Source: Streptomyces antimycoticus
GTDB lineage: Bacteria > Actinomycetota > Actinomycetes > Streptomycetales > Streptomycetaceae
Direction of reading: 5' to 3'
Assembly: GCF_005405925.1 (NCBI RefSeq)
Contig: NZ_BJHV01000001.1
Coordinates: 2,852,001-2,916,000 of the forward strand
Length of the DNA stretch: 64,000 nucleotides
Below, piece by piece: positions 9,413 to 17,574 of this stretch. Position numbers and translations under genes: made by a program. The notes beneath the pieces were generated by a model. The model was not told the origin of the DNA. It saw nothing but the letters and a program-made list of their open reading frames with translations, and searched no databases. How positions within the stretch are numbered: position 1 is the stretch's first letter; each line of letters opens with the position of its first letter.

Positions 9413-9765
9413 GAACGCTCCTCCATACGGGACTTGATCGCCTCGGCACGGGGGTCGAGCTTGGCGGCGGCGTGCCGGGAGTACCACCAGGCGATGAGGA
9501 AGGTCGTCAGGAACTGGGCGAGCCCGAACACCAGGGCCACGTTGACATGGCCGACGACCTTGGTGCCCATGAAGTCGCCCGCGTAGTTGGACAGCAGCAC
9601 ATAGAGCAGGTACCAGCTGACGAAGGCGATGGTGAGCGGGAAGGCGAACGAGCGGTGGGCACCGCGCAGTTCGCCGAACTCCGCGCTCGCTTGCACCTCG
9701 GCGTAGGAAGAACGGTCTCGTTGCCGCTGATCGTCGGGGCGATCATTGGCCGGTGCGGTATCCAC
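9409..9765 (-). CDS. DUF485 membrane protein, symporter partner
   Basis: A 118-residue protein beginning at GTG 9765, chosen because 'aggaga' lies just upstream; the frame stays open to 9831. After a 30-residue polar N-terminus it has two membrane helices ('FPLTIAFVSWYLLYVLLSNY' and 'VNVALVFGLAQFLTTFLIAW') characteristic of DUF485 (YjcH-like). It is translationally coupled to the symporter gene downstream. YjcH-like proteins accompany ActP, probably as an accessory subunit; the mechanism is unknown. Confidence 0.9.
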   Translation of the reverse strand: MDTAPANDRPDDQRQRDRSSYAEVQASAEFGELRGAHRSFAFPLTIAFVSWYLLYVLLSNYAGDFMGTKVVGHVNVALVFGLAQFLTTFLIAWWYSRHAAAKLDPRAEAIKSRMEERS

Positions 9766-9813
9766 GGTCTCTCCTGGTGAGTGGGTCCGACGGGGATGAA
9801 TACGGCGGCGGAG

Positions 9814-9827
9814 GTGATCCAGATCAC
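9814..9827. promoter_or_regulatory. CRP-like operator upstream of the symporter operon
   Basis: Bases 9814-9827 read gtgatccagatcac, a perfect inverted repeat fitting the CRP/FNR-class core GTGA-N6-TCAC. It lies 49 bases upstream of the DUF485 start. Crp exists in Streptomyces, and acetate uptake is a known CRP target in other bacteria. The match is direct; binding is inference. Confidence 0.5.
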
Positions 9828-10401
9828 GCATGGTAGGGCGACGCCGACCCGCTACGACAGGGGCAGGTTGGTTGAGAGACGGATACGACTTCGAAGGAAG
9901 GATCGGCTCCGGGTACTGTGGCGGGTTTTCTTCCGGAATGCATTGATGCCCGAGCTTGATCAGCGATAGCTTCCTTCGTCATGTACCCGCCCAGACGCTG
10001 ACGGCGTTCGGGCGGCCCGTACGGATGAAGTGGAGACCCCATGGCTCATCTGAGATCGGCTCCTCCAAGACCCGGACGGCGGGCTGTTGACGGCCCGTCG
10101 GCTTCGCACCACCCCATCGCCACTCCCCGCCGCCTCTGCCCCGGTCTCGCGGCGTCCTGGGGCATCGAGACGGCGTGCGGGATCCGCGCCCCGAGGGCGC
10201 GCACATTCGCTTTGTGCGGATGACCCCGGCCGTACCGCGGCCGTTGACGCGGCCCACCGGGCCGCCGCCCGCGCCCGGGGGCTCCGCGTCCCCGAGTGGC
10301 GCGCTGAGCGCGCGTCCGCGCCCCCGGTCCGGAACGCTGTCCATCCAGCCCGGTCCGTCCGCACAGAGCCTCCTCACCCATTCGAGAGAACCGGAGTACC
10401 C
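9828..10401. other. Non-coding stretch before the subtilase gene
   Basis: No reading frame here has convincing codon bias or family similarity. The left part (9828-10000) is less GC-rich, with a 'gttttcttcc' patch, and may hold promoters for the symporter operon. The right part is very GC-rich. 'gagagaaccggag' at 10383-10395 is the likely ribosome site of the protease gene. Confidence 0.5.
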
Positions 10402-11933
10402 ATGACGCCGCGCCGCACCTCCCTGCCGCTGCGCACCGCCGCGATACCCGCCGCCATGGCGCTCACCACCGCGCTGGCCTTCCTGCCCACCACCGCCACC
10501 GCTCTCGGAAGGGACGGCCACGCCTCCGCGGCCACCGCGGCCGACGGTCCGTCCCTGAGCTATGTCGTCAACACCCGCCCGGGGCAGGACCCGTCCCGGA
10601 TCCGCGAGGCCATCGCTCAGGCCGGCGGCACGGTCGTCGTGTCGTACGACCGGATCGGCGTCATCGTCGTCCACTCCGCCAACGCGGACTTCGCCAAGAA
10701 CATCCGTAAGGTCCGCGGCGTCTCCTCCGCCGGTAACACCCGCACCGCCCCGCTGCCCGCCCAGTCCACCGACGACATCGACACGCCGAAGCTGCTGAGC
10801 GAGAAGGAGCGGCAGGCGGTGGCGGCGAAGGCCACGGCCGGGCAGGACCCGCTGGAGCCGCTGCAGTGGGATCTGCCGGCGATCAAGGCGGACAAGGCAC
10901 ATGAGAAGAGCCTGGGCAGCCGGAATGTCACCGTCGGGGTCATCGACACCGGTGTGGACGACACCCACCCCGACCTGGCGCCGAACTTCGACCGTAAGGC
11001 GTCCGTCAACTGTGTGACGGGCAAGCCGGACACCACCGACGGCGCCTGGCGGCCGACCGCGGAGGAGTCCCCGCACGGCACCCATGTCGCGGGGGAGATC
11101 GCCGCCGCGAAGAACGGCATCGGCGTCACCGGCGTGGCCCCGGGGGTCAAGGTCTCCGGTATCAAGGTGTCCACGACGGCCGGGTTCTTCTACACCGAGG
11201 CGGTCGTCTGCGGCTTCATCTGGGCCGCCGAGCACGGCGTGGACGTCACCAACAACAGCTATTACACCGACCCGTGGTACTTCAACTGCACCACCGACCC
11301 GGACCAGAAGGCCCTGGTCGAGGCGGTGCGCCGGGCCTCGTCGTACGCGGAGCGCAAGGGCGTGGTCAATGTGGCCGCGGCGGGCAACGAGAACTACGAC
11401 CTGACCTCGGACACCATCACCGACCCCTCCAGCCCCAACGACACCACCCCGGTGAGCGGGAGGTGGACCCGAGCGTCTGCCTGGACATCCCGACCCAGCT
11501 TCCGGGTGTCGTCACGGTCGCCTCGACCGGCGCCAAGACGCTCAAGTCCTCGTTCTCCAACTACGGCCTCGGGATCATCGACATCGCGGCCCCCGGCGGC
11601 GACAGCACCGTCTACCAGAAGCCGGAGCCCCCGGCGACCAGTGGCCTGATCTACAACACGCTGCCGGGCGGGCAGTACGGCTACATGGCGGGCACCTCGA
11701 TGGCCTCGCCGCATGTCGCCGGTGTCGCGGCGCTCGTGAAGAGCACCCATCCGCACGCCTCCCCCTGGATGGTGAAGGCGCTGCTGAAGGCCGAGGCCGA
11801 TGACCTCGCCTGCCCGACGCCGTACGACATCGACGGCGACGGCACGGTCGACGCGGTGTGCGAGGGCGGCAAGCGCTACAACGGCTTCTACGGCGCCGGG
11901 CTCGCGGACGCCCTGGACGCCGTCGAGAAGTGA
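10402..11933 (+). CDS. Secreted S8 (subtilisin-type) serine protease, frameshifted in this sequence
   Basis: Start ATG 10402. The N-terminus is a Sec-type signal (basic '[12 protein letters not shown]', hydrophobic '[16 protein letters not shown]'), then an inhibitor-like prodomain. Catalytic residues are Asp182 ('[13 protein letters not shown]'), His225 ('[10 protein letters not shown]') and Ser433 ('[13 protein letters not shown]'). The frame changes at about 11458: upstream codons lead into 'NDTTPVSG', and the true continuation '[16 protein letters not shown]' lies in another frame. Adding one base restores a 510-residue protease with all three catalytic residues. A sequencing deletion is likelier than a pseudogene, but the gene as given would lose Ser433. 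A hairpin follows the stop. Confidence 0.88.
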
Positions 11934-11949
11934 CCGGCTGACACAATGC

Positions 11950-11986
11950 ACGGGCCGCCGGGGCGGAACAGCCCTCGGCGGCCCGT
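11950..11986 (+). terminator. Hairpin after the subtilase gene
   Basis: An 11-bp perfect stem (11950-11960 acgggccgccg with 11976-11986 cggcggcccgt) and a 15-base loop begin 17 bases after the stop. There is no T tract, as is usual in Streptomyces. Confidence 0.65.
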
Positions 11987-12025
11987 ACGCGTTCCCCCAT
12001 GTAGCGGCGAGAGGACCCCATTCCC

Positions 12026-12547
12026 GTGCACCACGACGCCTCCTGGGGACCGCTGCCCCCGCGGCCGGCCTTCTGGCTGCTGATCCGGTTCGTGCTGACC
12101 GTGCTGCTGCTGCCGCTGTGGTGGGCGCTGATCGTGGTGATCTTCCTCGGCTTCATCGCCTTCGGGATCGTGGCCGAAATCCTTACGGTCATCCCCGGGT
12201 TCGAGAAGGGCTTCCTCGGCCTGATCGACAAGTTCGGGGACAGCGTGGCGGTGTGGCCCGCCTGGTGCGTGACGCTCCCGGAGCTTCGGCACGAGGGCGA
12301 CGCGGCCTTCTACCGGGCCCGGGTCGACAAGCGCATCGCCACCTGGACCAGCAAGGAACTGGCGGCCCAGAAGGCGAAGAAGGCCCCGCCGCCGGGCCCG
12401 CACGACGTCTCCGTGCGCGCGTACCGCGGGGTGGGCGCGGGCTATGTCCTGGAGGCGGCGCGGGCCCGGGGCTGGGAGCTGAGCCATGACCGCCCCTCGG
12501 ACCCGCTGCGGGTGGTCCGGCTGAGGCGGCTGCCCGTCACGGTCTGA
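12026..12547 (+). CDS. Putative membrane-anchored protein of unknown function
   Basis: GTG 12026 begins a 173-residue product. It has a long hydrophobic N-terminal region (residues 16-60, two membrane helices: 'LLIRFVLTVLLLPLWWAL' and 'IVVIFLGFIAFGIVAEIL'). A soluble domain follows, with 'ARVDKRIATWTSKELAAQKAKK' and a C-terminal segment around 'VSVRAYRGVGAGYVLEAARARGWEL'. That last part resembles a small domain for telling protein neighbours apart by surface charge rather than any enzyme I know. The 3' end overlaps the convergent lysoplasmalogenase gene by 11 bases. No function assigned. Confidence 0.75.
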   Translation: MHHDASWGPLPPRPAFWLLIRFVLTVLLLPLWWALIVVIFLGFIAFGIVAEILTVIPGFEKGFLGLIDKFGDSVAVWPAWCVTLPELRHEGDAAFYRARVDKRIATWTSKELAAQKAKKAPPPGPHDVSVRAYRGVGAGYVLEAARARGWELSHDRPSDPLRVVRLRRLPVTV

Positions 12548-13231
12548 CGAGCGCCGGTTCCGGCCCGGGGCGCGGGGCCGCCTCGCGTGTCGCTCCCGCC
12601 ATCAGCAGCCACTGGGCGGCGATATAGGTGGCCATGATCCAGAACTGGGGCACCGGCGGCCGTGGCCAGTCGGCGAGCCCGGCGGCGATCAGGGTGTCGG
12701 AGAGCATGAACAGCGCCCCGCCGAGCCCGGTCCGCGGGCCCGCCCGAGCGCGGCCAGCGCCATGACCGTCAGCAGCAGGCTGTAGCCCGCGACGGGAAGC
12801 CGCAGATCCGCTTCGAGGCCGGGCCACAGCAGCGCCACCGTGCCCAGCCACGCGGCCCCGTACCCGGCGGCCACCCAGGGCGCCGTACGAGGCCGCCCGG
12901 CGCGGGTGAGCAGGACGCCCCGCCCGATGCGGGTGAACACCGTCAGATAGCAGAGGTGCCCGGCCGCGAAGCACCCCATTCCGGCCAGGAAGGCGGTCTC
13001 GCCGCCGATCTGCAGCAGCACGTCGCCGCCACAGCCGCACACCAGCGCGGCGGGGAGCGGCCACGGCCCGCCGCGCACCAGGGCCCAGGCGGCGAGGACG
13101 GGCATCAGGGCGGGCTTGGTGAGGTGGACGACGGTGGTGGCGTCCGCGAGCAGCGCGCCCAGGTGAACGGCGGTCAGCAGCGCGAAGAGGGCGGGCAAGG
13201 CCCTCGTCGCGCGCCCGGCGGCGGCCGTCAC
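12537..13231 (-). CDS. Lysoplasmalogenase (YhhN/TMEM86 family), frameshifted in this sequence
   Basis: Start GTG 13231 overlaps the sterol desaturase stop (GTGA). The product is a membrane protein with about eight helices. The N-terminal two thirds read 'LPALFALLTAVHLGALLAD ... HLTKPALMPVLAAW ... CGCGGDVLLQIGG', the YhhN pattern. The C-terminal part 'LGGALFMLSDTLIAAG' is in another frame, with the switch at about 12740 in a GC-rich run. One added base gives 231 residues. The family hydrolyses the vinyl ether bond of lysoplasmalogens in eukaryotes and some bacteria; the bacterial substrate here is unproven. The pairing with a fatty-acid hydroxylase suggests lipid remodelling. Confidence 0.82.
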
Positions 13232-14232
13232 CGCGCGTTCTCGCCGACCGGCTCCCGCGGCCCGGCCTCCGTAGCCGGCCCGGCCTCCGGGACCGACCCC
13301 GCCTCCGGCGCCAGCCTGGCCTCCGGCGCCGGCCCGGGCTCCGTAGCCGATCCGGCCTCCGTAGCCGACCCGGCCTCCGGGACCGACCCCGCCTCCGGCG
13401 CCGGCCCGGGCTGCCAGCCCGGCCCCATGAAGACCCGGCCCGCCCGCTCGCGCCAGCCCCGCGCCGCCGCGATGTCGCGGGCGATGGCCGCGTACTCGTG
13501 CGTGGCCACCCGCAGCGGGTTGTAGGTGCCGATGTTCTTCGTCAGGCCGTAGACGGGCCGCTCGATCTCGGGGACGAAGGACCCGAAGAGCCGGTCCCAG
13601 ACGATGAGGATGCCCCCGAAGTTGCGGTCCAGATAGCCGCCTTGGGAGGCGTGGTGGACGCGGTGGTGCGAGGGGGTGTTGAAGACGAACTCGATGGGGC
13701 GCGGCAGGGTGCCGATCCGCTCGGTGTGGATCCAGAACTGGTAGACGAGGTTCACCGACGAGCAGAACGCCACCGCCGCGGGGTGCACCCCGAGCGCGAT
13801 CATCGGCACATAGAACGGCCACACGGTCCAGGTGGTCCAGGGCTGCCGCAGGGCGGTGGTGAGGTTGAACTTCTCGCTGGAGTGGTGCACCACATGGCAC
13901 GCCCACAGGATGCGGATGACATGGTGCCCGCGGTGCGACCAGTAGTAGAAGAAGTCCTGGGCGAGCAGCATCAGCGGCAGTGTCCACCACAGCACCGGGA
14001 CGCGTAGCGGGGTGAGTTCGTAGATGGCGGCGTAGATCGCCACAATCGGGATCTTCCACACCAGGTCGAAGACGAGGCTCCCGAGCCCCATGGTGACGCT
14101 GGTCGCGGCGTCCTTCGCCGCGTAGCCCTCGGCGTCGTCGTCGGGATGGAAGCGGTAGCTCACCATCTCCACGACGGTGAGCAGGACGAAGGCCGGTATC
14201 GACCACAGCACGGCATTGGGCAGGTGCGGCAT
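13228..14232 (-). CDS. Sterol desaturase/fatty acid hydroxylase superfamily protein with repeat tail
   Basis: A 334-residue integral membrane di-iron enzyme. Histidine clusters typical of the superfamily are present: 'SHRGHH', 'HVVHHSS' and 'HRVHH', among hydrophobic helices. 'DRLFGSFVPE' is a conserved closing segment. Residues after about 270 form a low-complexity tail of PEAGS/ATEAGS-like repeats that is not part of the enzyme core. It is coupled to the lysoplasmalogenase downstream (GTGA overlap). The reaction is probably oxygen-dependent hydroxylation or desaturation of a lipid; the substrate cannot be read from sequence. Confidence 0.9.
   Translation of the reverse strand: MPHLPNAVLWSIPAFVLLTVVEMVSYRFHPDDDAEGYAAKDAATSVTMGLGSLVFDLVWKIPIVAIYAAIYELTPLRVPVLWWTLPLMLLAQDFFYYWSHRGHHVIRILWACHVVHHSSEKFNLTTALRQPWTTWTVWPFYVPMIALGVHPAAVAFCSSVNLVYQFWIHTERIGTLPRPIEFVFNTPSHHRVHHASQGGYLDRNFGGILIVWDRLFGSFVPEIERPVYGLTKNIGTYNPLRVATHEYAAIARDIAAARGWRERAGRVFMGPGWQPGPAPEAGSVPEAGSATEAGSATEPGPAPEARLAPEAGSVPEAGPATEAGPREPVGENAR
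13238..13425. repeat. Short tandem repeats coding the PEAGS/ATEAGS tail
   Basis: The 3' end of the hydroxylase gene consists of units of the type 'gcctccg(g/t)a(g)cc(g)' repeated more than ten times with variation. It encodes alternating PEAGS, PEAGP and ATEAGS peptides. Such arrays expand and contract by slippage, so the tail length is likely to vary between strains. Confidence 0.7.
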
Positions 14233-14352
14233 GTCCGCAACATAGAACCGCTCGTAAGGCCGCGGCTAGGGGTAGTTACCAACAAGTATGGTAGATGAGA
14301 TGTCAACAACAGGGGTCGCCCAGGAGCGCATGGCCGATTAAGCTCCCCGCCT

Positions 14353-15254
14353 GTGCGTAGAGCCAGAGAACGGTTCCGGACCGGCGGCATAGCCCTCGCC
14401 TGCTTGCTGTCGGCGCTCACCGCGGGGTGTTCCTCCGGGTCGGGCGGCGATGACTCCCCCTCACCCCTGATGGCCGCGGTCGGGCATGTATCGGTCGCGG
14501 GCGCGACGGGAGCCCAGGTCTCCTATCTCGACGCCGATCGGGTGCGCTCGCTGGAGAAGGGCGACTCCCAGCGGTTCCGCACCATCGGCCGGCCGGGCAA
14601 CCCGCTGCTGAGCGGCTACCGCTTCAACGCCCATGCCTACGGCCTCGATCCGGCCATGATCGACACCGATGTGACCAATGGCTACGCCGGGCACTGGGAC
14701 GGCTCCTTCGACGCGGACCGCATCACCGCCAAGCTCAAGGCGGGCGGATTCGCCCGGAGCACCTGGCACGGCGAGACCATCTGGAAGAAGGAGGGCATAA
14801 CCCTCCGGGTCGGCCAGGACGAGCTCTCCTTCGGCTTCGCCGGCAAAGACCTGTCCTCGGTGCGCCCGGCCAAGGGCAAGTCCCTGGCGGACGACCCGGA
14901 TTACCAGGCCCTGGACCGCTGCCTGGGCGATGTCTACCGCGTCGATTTCGGGGGAAGAACGCCAAGAGCGCGGTGCGCCTGTCGGCCACCGGACAGCTCG
15001 CGAAGTCCGCGAAGGGGACATCCGGGGTCATCTGCGCCCTCACCGACGGCAAACGGACCGCCGAGCGCGCCGCCGACCGGCTGAAGTCCGTCATCGGGCA
15101 GCGAGCCCCGCGCTTCGACGGCGCCAAGGTGACCGTTCTCACCGGGGATTCGCCCGGGGTGAAGGTGACGGTGCCCGACCGCCCGGAGGACAAGCGCGCC
15201 GGCCGCCTCCTCACCAGCAACATCGATCTGCAGCTGGCCCTCTCCGACCTCTGA
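14353..15254 (+). CDS. Putative lipoprotein of unknown function, frameshifted in this sequence
   Basis: GTG 14353. The N-terminus 'RTGGIALACLLSALTAGCSSG' is a lipoprotein signal with lipobox LTAGC (Cys26), followed by a serine/glycine spacer. The body has no recognised domain. The frame breaks in the G run 14950-14954 ('ttcgggggaag'): upstream frame ends 'VYRVDFGG' and the continuation 'KNAKSAVRLSATGQLAKSA' is in another frame. One added G gives 300 residues. The 120-base divergent gap to the hydroxylase gene probably carries both promoters. Extracytoplasmic location is inferred from the lipobox. Confidence 0.78.
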
Positions 15255-15355
15255 CCCACCGCCCGGCCCCGACGCCCCGTCAACCCCGGGGCTCCGCCTG
15301 CCCCGACCGGCCCACCGGTCAGGGTTGTCGGCGGCGGCCCGTATCCTCATTGACC

Positions 15356-16342
15356 ATGCTCGAAGACCCGACGACAGCCGCGCCGCACCCCGCACCGCCG
15401 TCCTCCTGGCCGGCCACCTATCCGCAGGGTTACGCGGTCGTCGACGTGGAGACCACCGGCCTGGCCCGCGACGACCGGATCGTCTCCGCGGCGGTCTATC
15501 AGCTCGACGCCCAGGGCTCAGTGCAGGACCACTGGTACACACTGGTCAATCCGCAGCGCGACCCGGGCCCGGTGTGGATCCACGGCCTCACCGAGGAGGT
15601 GCTCGAGGGCGCCCCGCGCTTCCCCGAGATCGCCGGGGAGCTCGCCGAGCGCCTGGCCGACCGCGTCCTGGTCGCGCACAACGCCGCCTTCGACTGGTCG
15701 ATGCTCGCCCGGGAGTACGCCCGCTCCAAGAGCGCCGCGCCGGTGCGGCAGCGGCTGTGCACCATCGCCCTCTCCAAGGAGCTGGGCCTGCCGCTGCCCA
15801 ACCACAAGCTGGAGACCCTCGCCGCGCACTACGGAGTGGTCCAGCGGCGCGCCCACCACGCCCTGGACGACGCGCGGGTGCTCGCCGAGACCTTCCGGCC
15901 CAGCCTCCACCGGGCCGCCGAGACCGGGCTGCGCCTGCCGCTGCTGGCCTGCCAGCCGCTCACCGAGTGGTCCGACGGCCCGGCGATCGGCCGCCAGCGG
16001 TCGTACCGGCAGACCTGGCGCCCCAGCCGCAAGCGCCCCGCCTGCCCCTACCCCAACCCCGGGCGGTACGAGCCGGGCGGGCAGCTCGTCCAGGGCATGC
16101 GGGTGGCGTTCTCCGGGGACACCTCCGTCGACCGCGAGCTGCTGGAGGACCGGGCGATCGAGGCCGGGCTGCACGTGGCCACCAGCGTCTCCCGGCTCAC
16201 CAGCGTGCTGGTCACCAATGACCCCGACTCGCCCACGTCCAAGACCGCCAAGGCCCGCTCCTTCGGCACGCCCGTCATCGACGAGGCGGCCTTCATGCAA
16301 CTCCTTCAGGACGTCACCCCCGCGCCGCCGACAAACAGGTGA
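15356..16342 (+). CDS. DEDDh-family exonuclease with BRCT-like C-terminus
   Basis: A 328-residue protein. Start ATG 15356 gives MLEDPTTAAP. The exonuclease domain (about residues 22-185) has ExoI 'VVDVETTGLARDD', ExoII 'LVAHNAAFDWSML' and ExoIII 'HHALDDARVLAETF', giving the DEDDh residues as in DnaQ epsilon. The C-terminal 90 residues ('GMRVAFSGDTSVDRELLEDRAIEAG...SVLVTNDPDSPTSKTAKA') resemble a BRCT domain as in DNA ligases. It is not a polymerase-associated epsilon by context; a role in DNA repair or end processing is inferred. Confidence 0.92.
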   Translation: MLEDPTTAAPHPAPPSSWPATYPQGYAVVDVETTGLARDDRIVSAAVYQLDAQGSVQDHWYTLVNPQRDPGPVWIHGLTEEVLEGAPRFPEIAGELAERLADRVLVAHNAAFDWSMLAREYARSKSAAPVRQRLCTIALSKELGLPLPNHKLETLAAHYGVVQRRAHHALDDARVLAETFRPSLHRAAETGLRLPLLACQPLTEWSDGPAIGRQRSYRQTWRPSRKRPACPYPNPGRYEPGGQLVQGMRVAFSGDTSVDRELLEDRAIEAGLHVATSVSRLTSVLVTNDPDSPTSKTAKARSFGTPVIDEAAFMQLLQDVTPAPPTNR

Positions 16343-16405
16343 AGTCGGCGCGACGCGCCCGCCCGCCGCTCGCCCGCCACCGCGCGGGCCCGCAATCTGA
16401 GGCAC

Positions 16406-16639
16406 ATGGCACGTTGCGAGGTATGCGGAAACGATTACCGGATGACATTCGAGGTGCACGCGCAGGGCAATGTGCACGTCTTCGACTGTTTCCAGTGCGC
16501 CATCCACCGCATGGCGCCCATCTGCGAACACTGCCGCGCCCAGATCATCGGGCAGGGCGTGGAGGCGGACGGCCAGTTCTACTGCTGTGCGCACTGCGCG
16601 CGGGCGGAAGGGAAGGTGGGCATCGTCGACCATGTGTGA
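16406..16639 (+). CDS. Cys-rich small zinc-binding protein
   Basis: A 77-residue protein from ATG 16406 with nine cysteines arranged in pairs: 'CEVCGNDY', 'DCFQCAIHRM', 'CEHCRAQIIGQGVE' and 'YCCAHCAR'. The spacing suggests two zinc ribbons or knuckles. Similar small proteins, with a 'FDCFQCAIHRMAP-CEHC' type core, occur widely in bacteria without a fixed function. It lies 63 bases after the exonuclease and 78 bases before the SURF1 gene. A metal-storage or nucleic-acid-binding role is possible; neither is shown. Confidence 0.85.
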   Translation: MARCEVCGNDYRMTFEVHAQGNVHVFDCFQCAIHRMAPICEHCRAQIIGQGVEADGQFYCCAHCARAEGKVGIVDHV

Positions 16640-16717
16640 ACCCGGCCACCTGCGTGGATTGTGCCTGGGCCGCCCCCAGCGGCCGAGGGACAATCCACGC
16701 CGAGTAGGGTCAAGGAC

Positions 16718-17527
16718 GTGTACCGCTTCCTGTTGACCCGGCAGTGGGTGATCCTCACACTTGTCGCCCTGGCGCTGATCCCGACGATGATCAGGCTGGG
16801 CTTCTGGCAGCTGCACCGCCATGAGCACCGGGTCGCGCAGAATCAGCTGATCGGGGACAGCCTCGACGCCCCGGCCGTGGCCGTCGGCAAGCTCACCTCC
16901 CCCGGCCGTACGGTGGCCCGCGACGACACCTGGCGCACGGTGACCGCCACCGGCACCTATGACACCGCCCATGAGGTCGTCGTCCGCCAGCGCACCGGCT
17001 CCGACGAGCAGTCCATCGGCTACTTCGTCCTCACCCCGCTGCTGCTCCCGGACGACCGTGCGGTCCTGGTCAACCGGGGCTGGATCCCGGCCGGTACCGA
17101 CCTCACCGCGTTCCCCAAGGTTCCCGCCGCCCCCTCCGGCAAGGTCACCGTCACCGGCCGGCTCAAGGCCGACGAGACCACCGGCAACAGCGGCATCAAG
17201 GACAAGCAGGGGCTGCCGCCCCGCCAGGTCTCGCTGATCAACAGCGAGCAGCAGGCGAAGGCGCTGTCCCGGCCCGTCCTCGGCGGCTACATCGAGCTCA
17301 CCTCCTCCTCCCCCAAGGGCGACAAGCAGCCCCAGCCGGTCCCCGAGCCCAACCACAGCGACATCGGCCCGCATATGGCGTACGCCGTCCAGTGGTGGCT
17401 GTTCTCCGCCGGTGTGCCCATCGGCTGGGTGGTTCTGGCCCGCCGCGAGCGCCGGGACCGCGCCGCCGAGGCCGCGAAGGCGTTGGACACCCCGGAGAAG
17501 ATCCCCGCCGCGGCCACGGCGGACTGA
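16718..17527 (+). CDS. SURF1 family cytochrome oxidase biogenesis protein
   Basis: A 269-residue protein from GTG 16718. An N-terminal membrane helix ('WVILTLVALALIPTMIRLGFWQL') carries the SURF1 signature 'GFWQLHRHEHR'. An extracytoplasmic domain follows with 'PLLLPDDRAVLVNRGWIP', and a second helix near residue 225 precedes a short cytoplasmic tail. The conserved 'HMAYAVQWWLF' lies at the start of the second helix. SURF1 assists insertion of heme a into the aa3 cytochrome oxidase. The oxidase genes are not in this window. Confidence 0.93.
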   Translation: MYRFLLTRQWVILTLVALALIPTMIRLGFWQLHRHEHRVAQNQLIGDSLDAPAVAVGKLTSPGRTVARDDTWRTVTATGTYDTAHEVVVRQRTGSDEQSIGYFVLTPLLLPDDRAVLVNRGWIPAGTDLTAFPKVPAAPSGKVTVTGRLKADETTGNSGIKDKQGLPPRQVSLINSEQQAKALSRPVLGGYIELTSSSPKGDKQPQPVPEPNHSDIGPHMAYAVQWWLFSAGVPIGWVVLARRERRDRAAEAAKALDTPEKIPAAATAD

Positions 17528-17574
17528 GCGCCGTCCGGGCCTAGGATCCGGCTTCCGGGGGAAGGCGCCCGGAC

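Noticed and set aside
6479..9586. A 1,035-codon plus-strand frame opposite moaA and the symporter genes.
   Set aside because: Antisense to well-supported genes, Gly/Asp/Gln-rich and typical of high-GC shadow frames.
9824..10042. A 72-codon minus-strand frame upstream of the DUF485 gene (contains MTKEAIADQA).
   Set aside because: No family similarity, overlaps the CRP-like site region, and weak codon bias.
10402..11649. Reading the S8 protease as a naturally truncated pseudogene.
   Set aside because: The same kind of single-base deletion recurs in several unrelated genes in the window, so a technical cause is more likely.
14288..14304. An imperfect palindrome, taccaacaagtatggta, between hydroxylase and lipoprotein genes.
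   Set aside because: The match is weak and no TetR/GntR-type regulator gene is adjacent.
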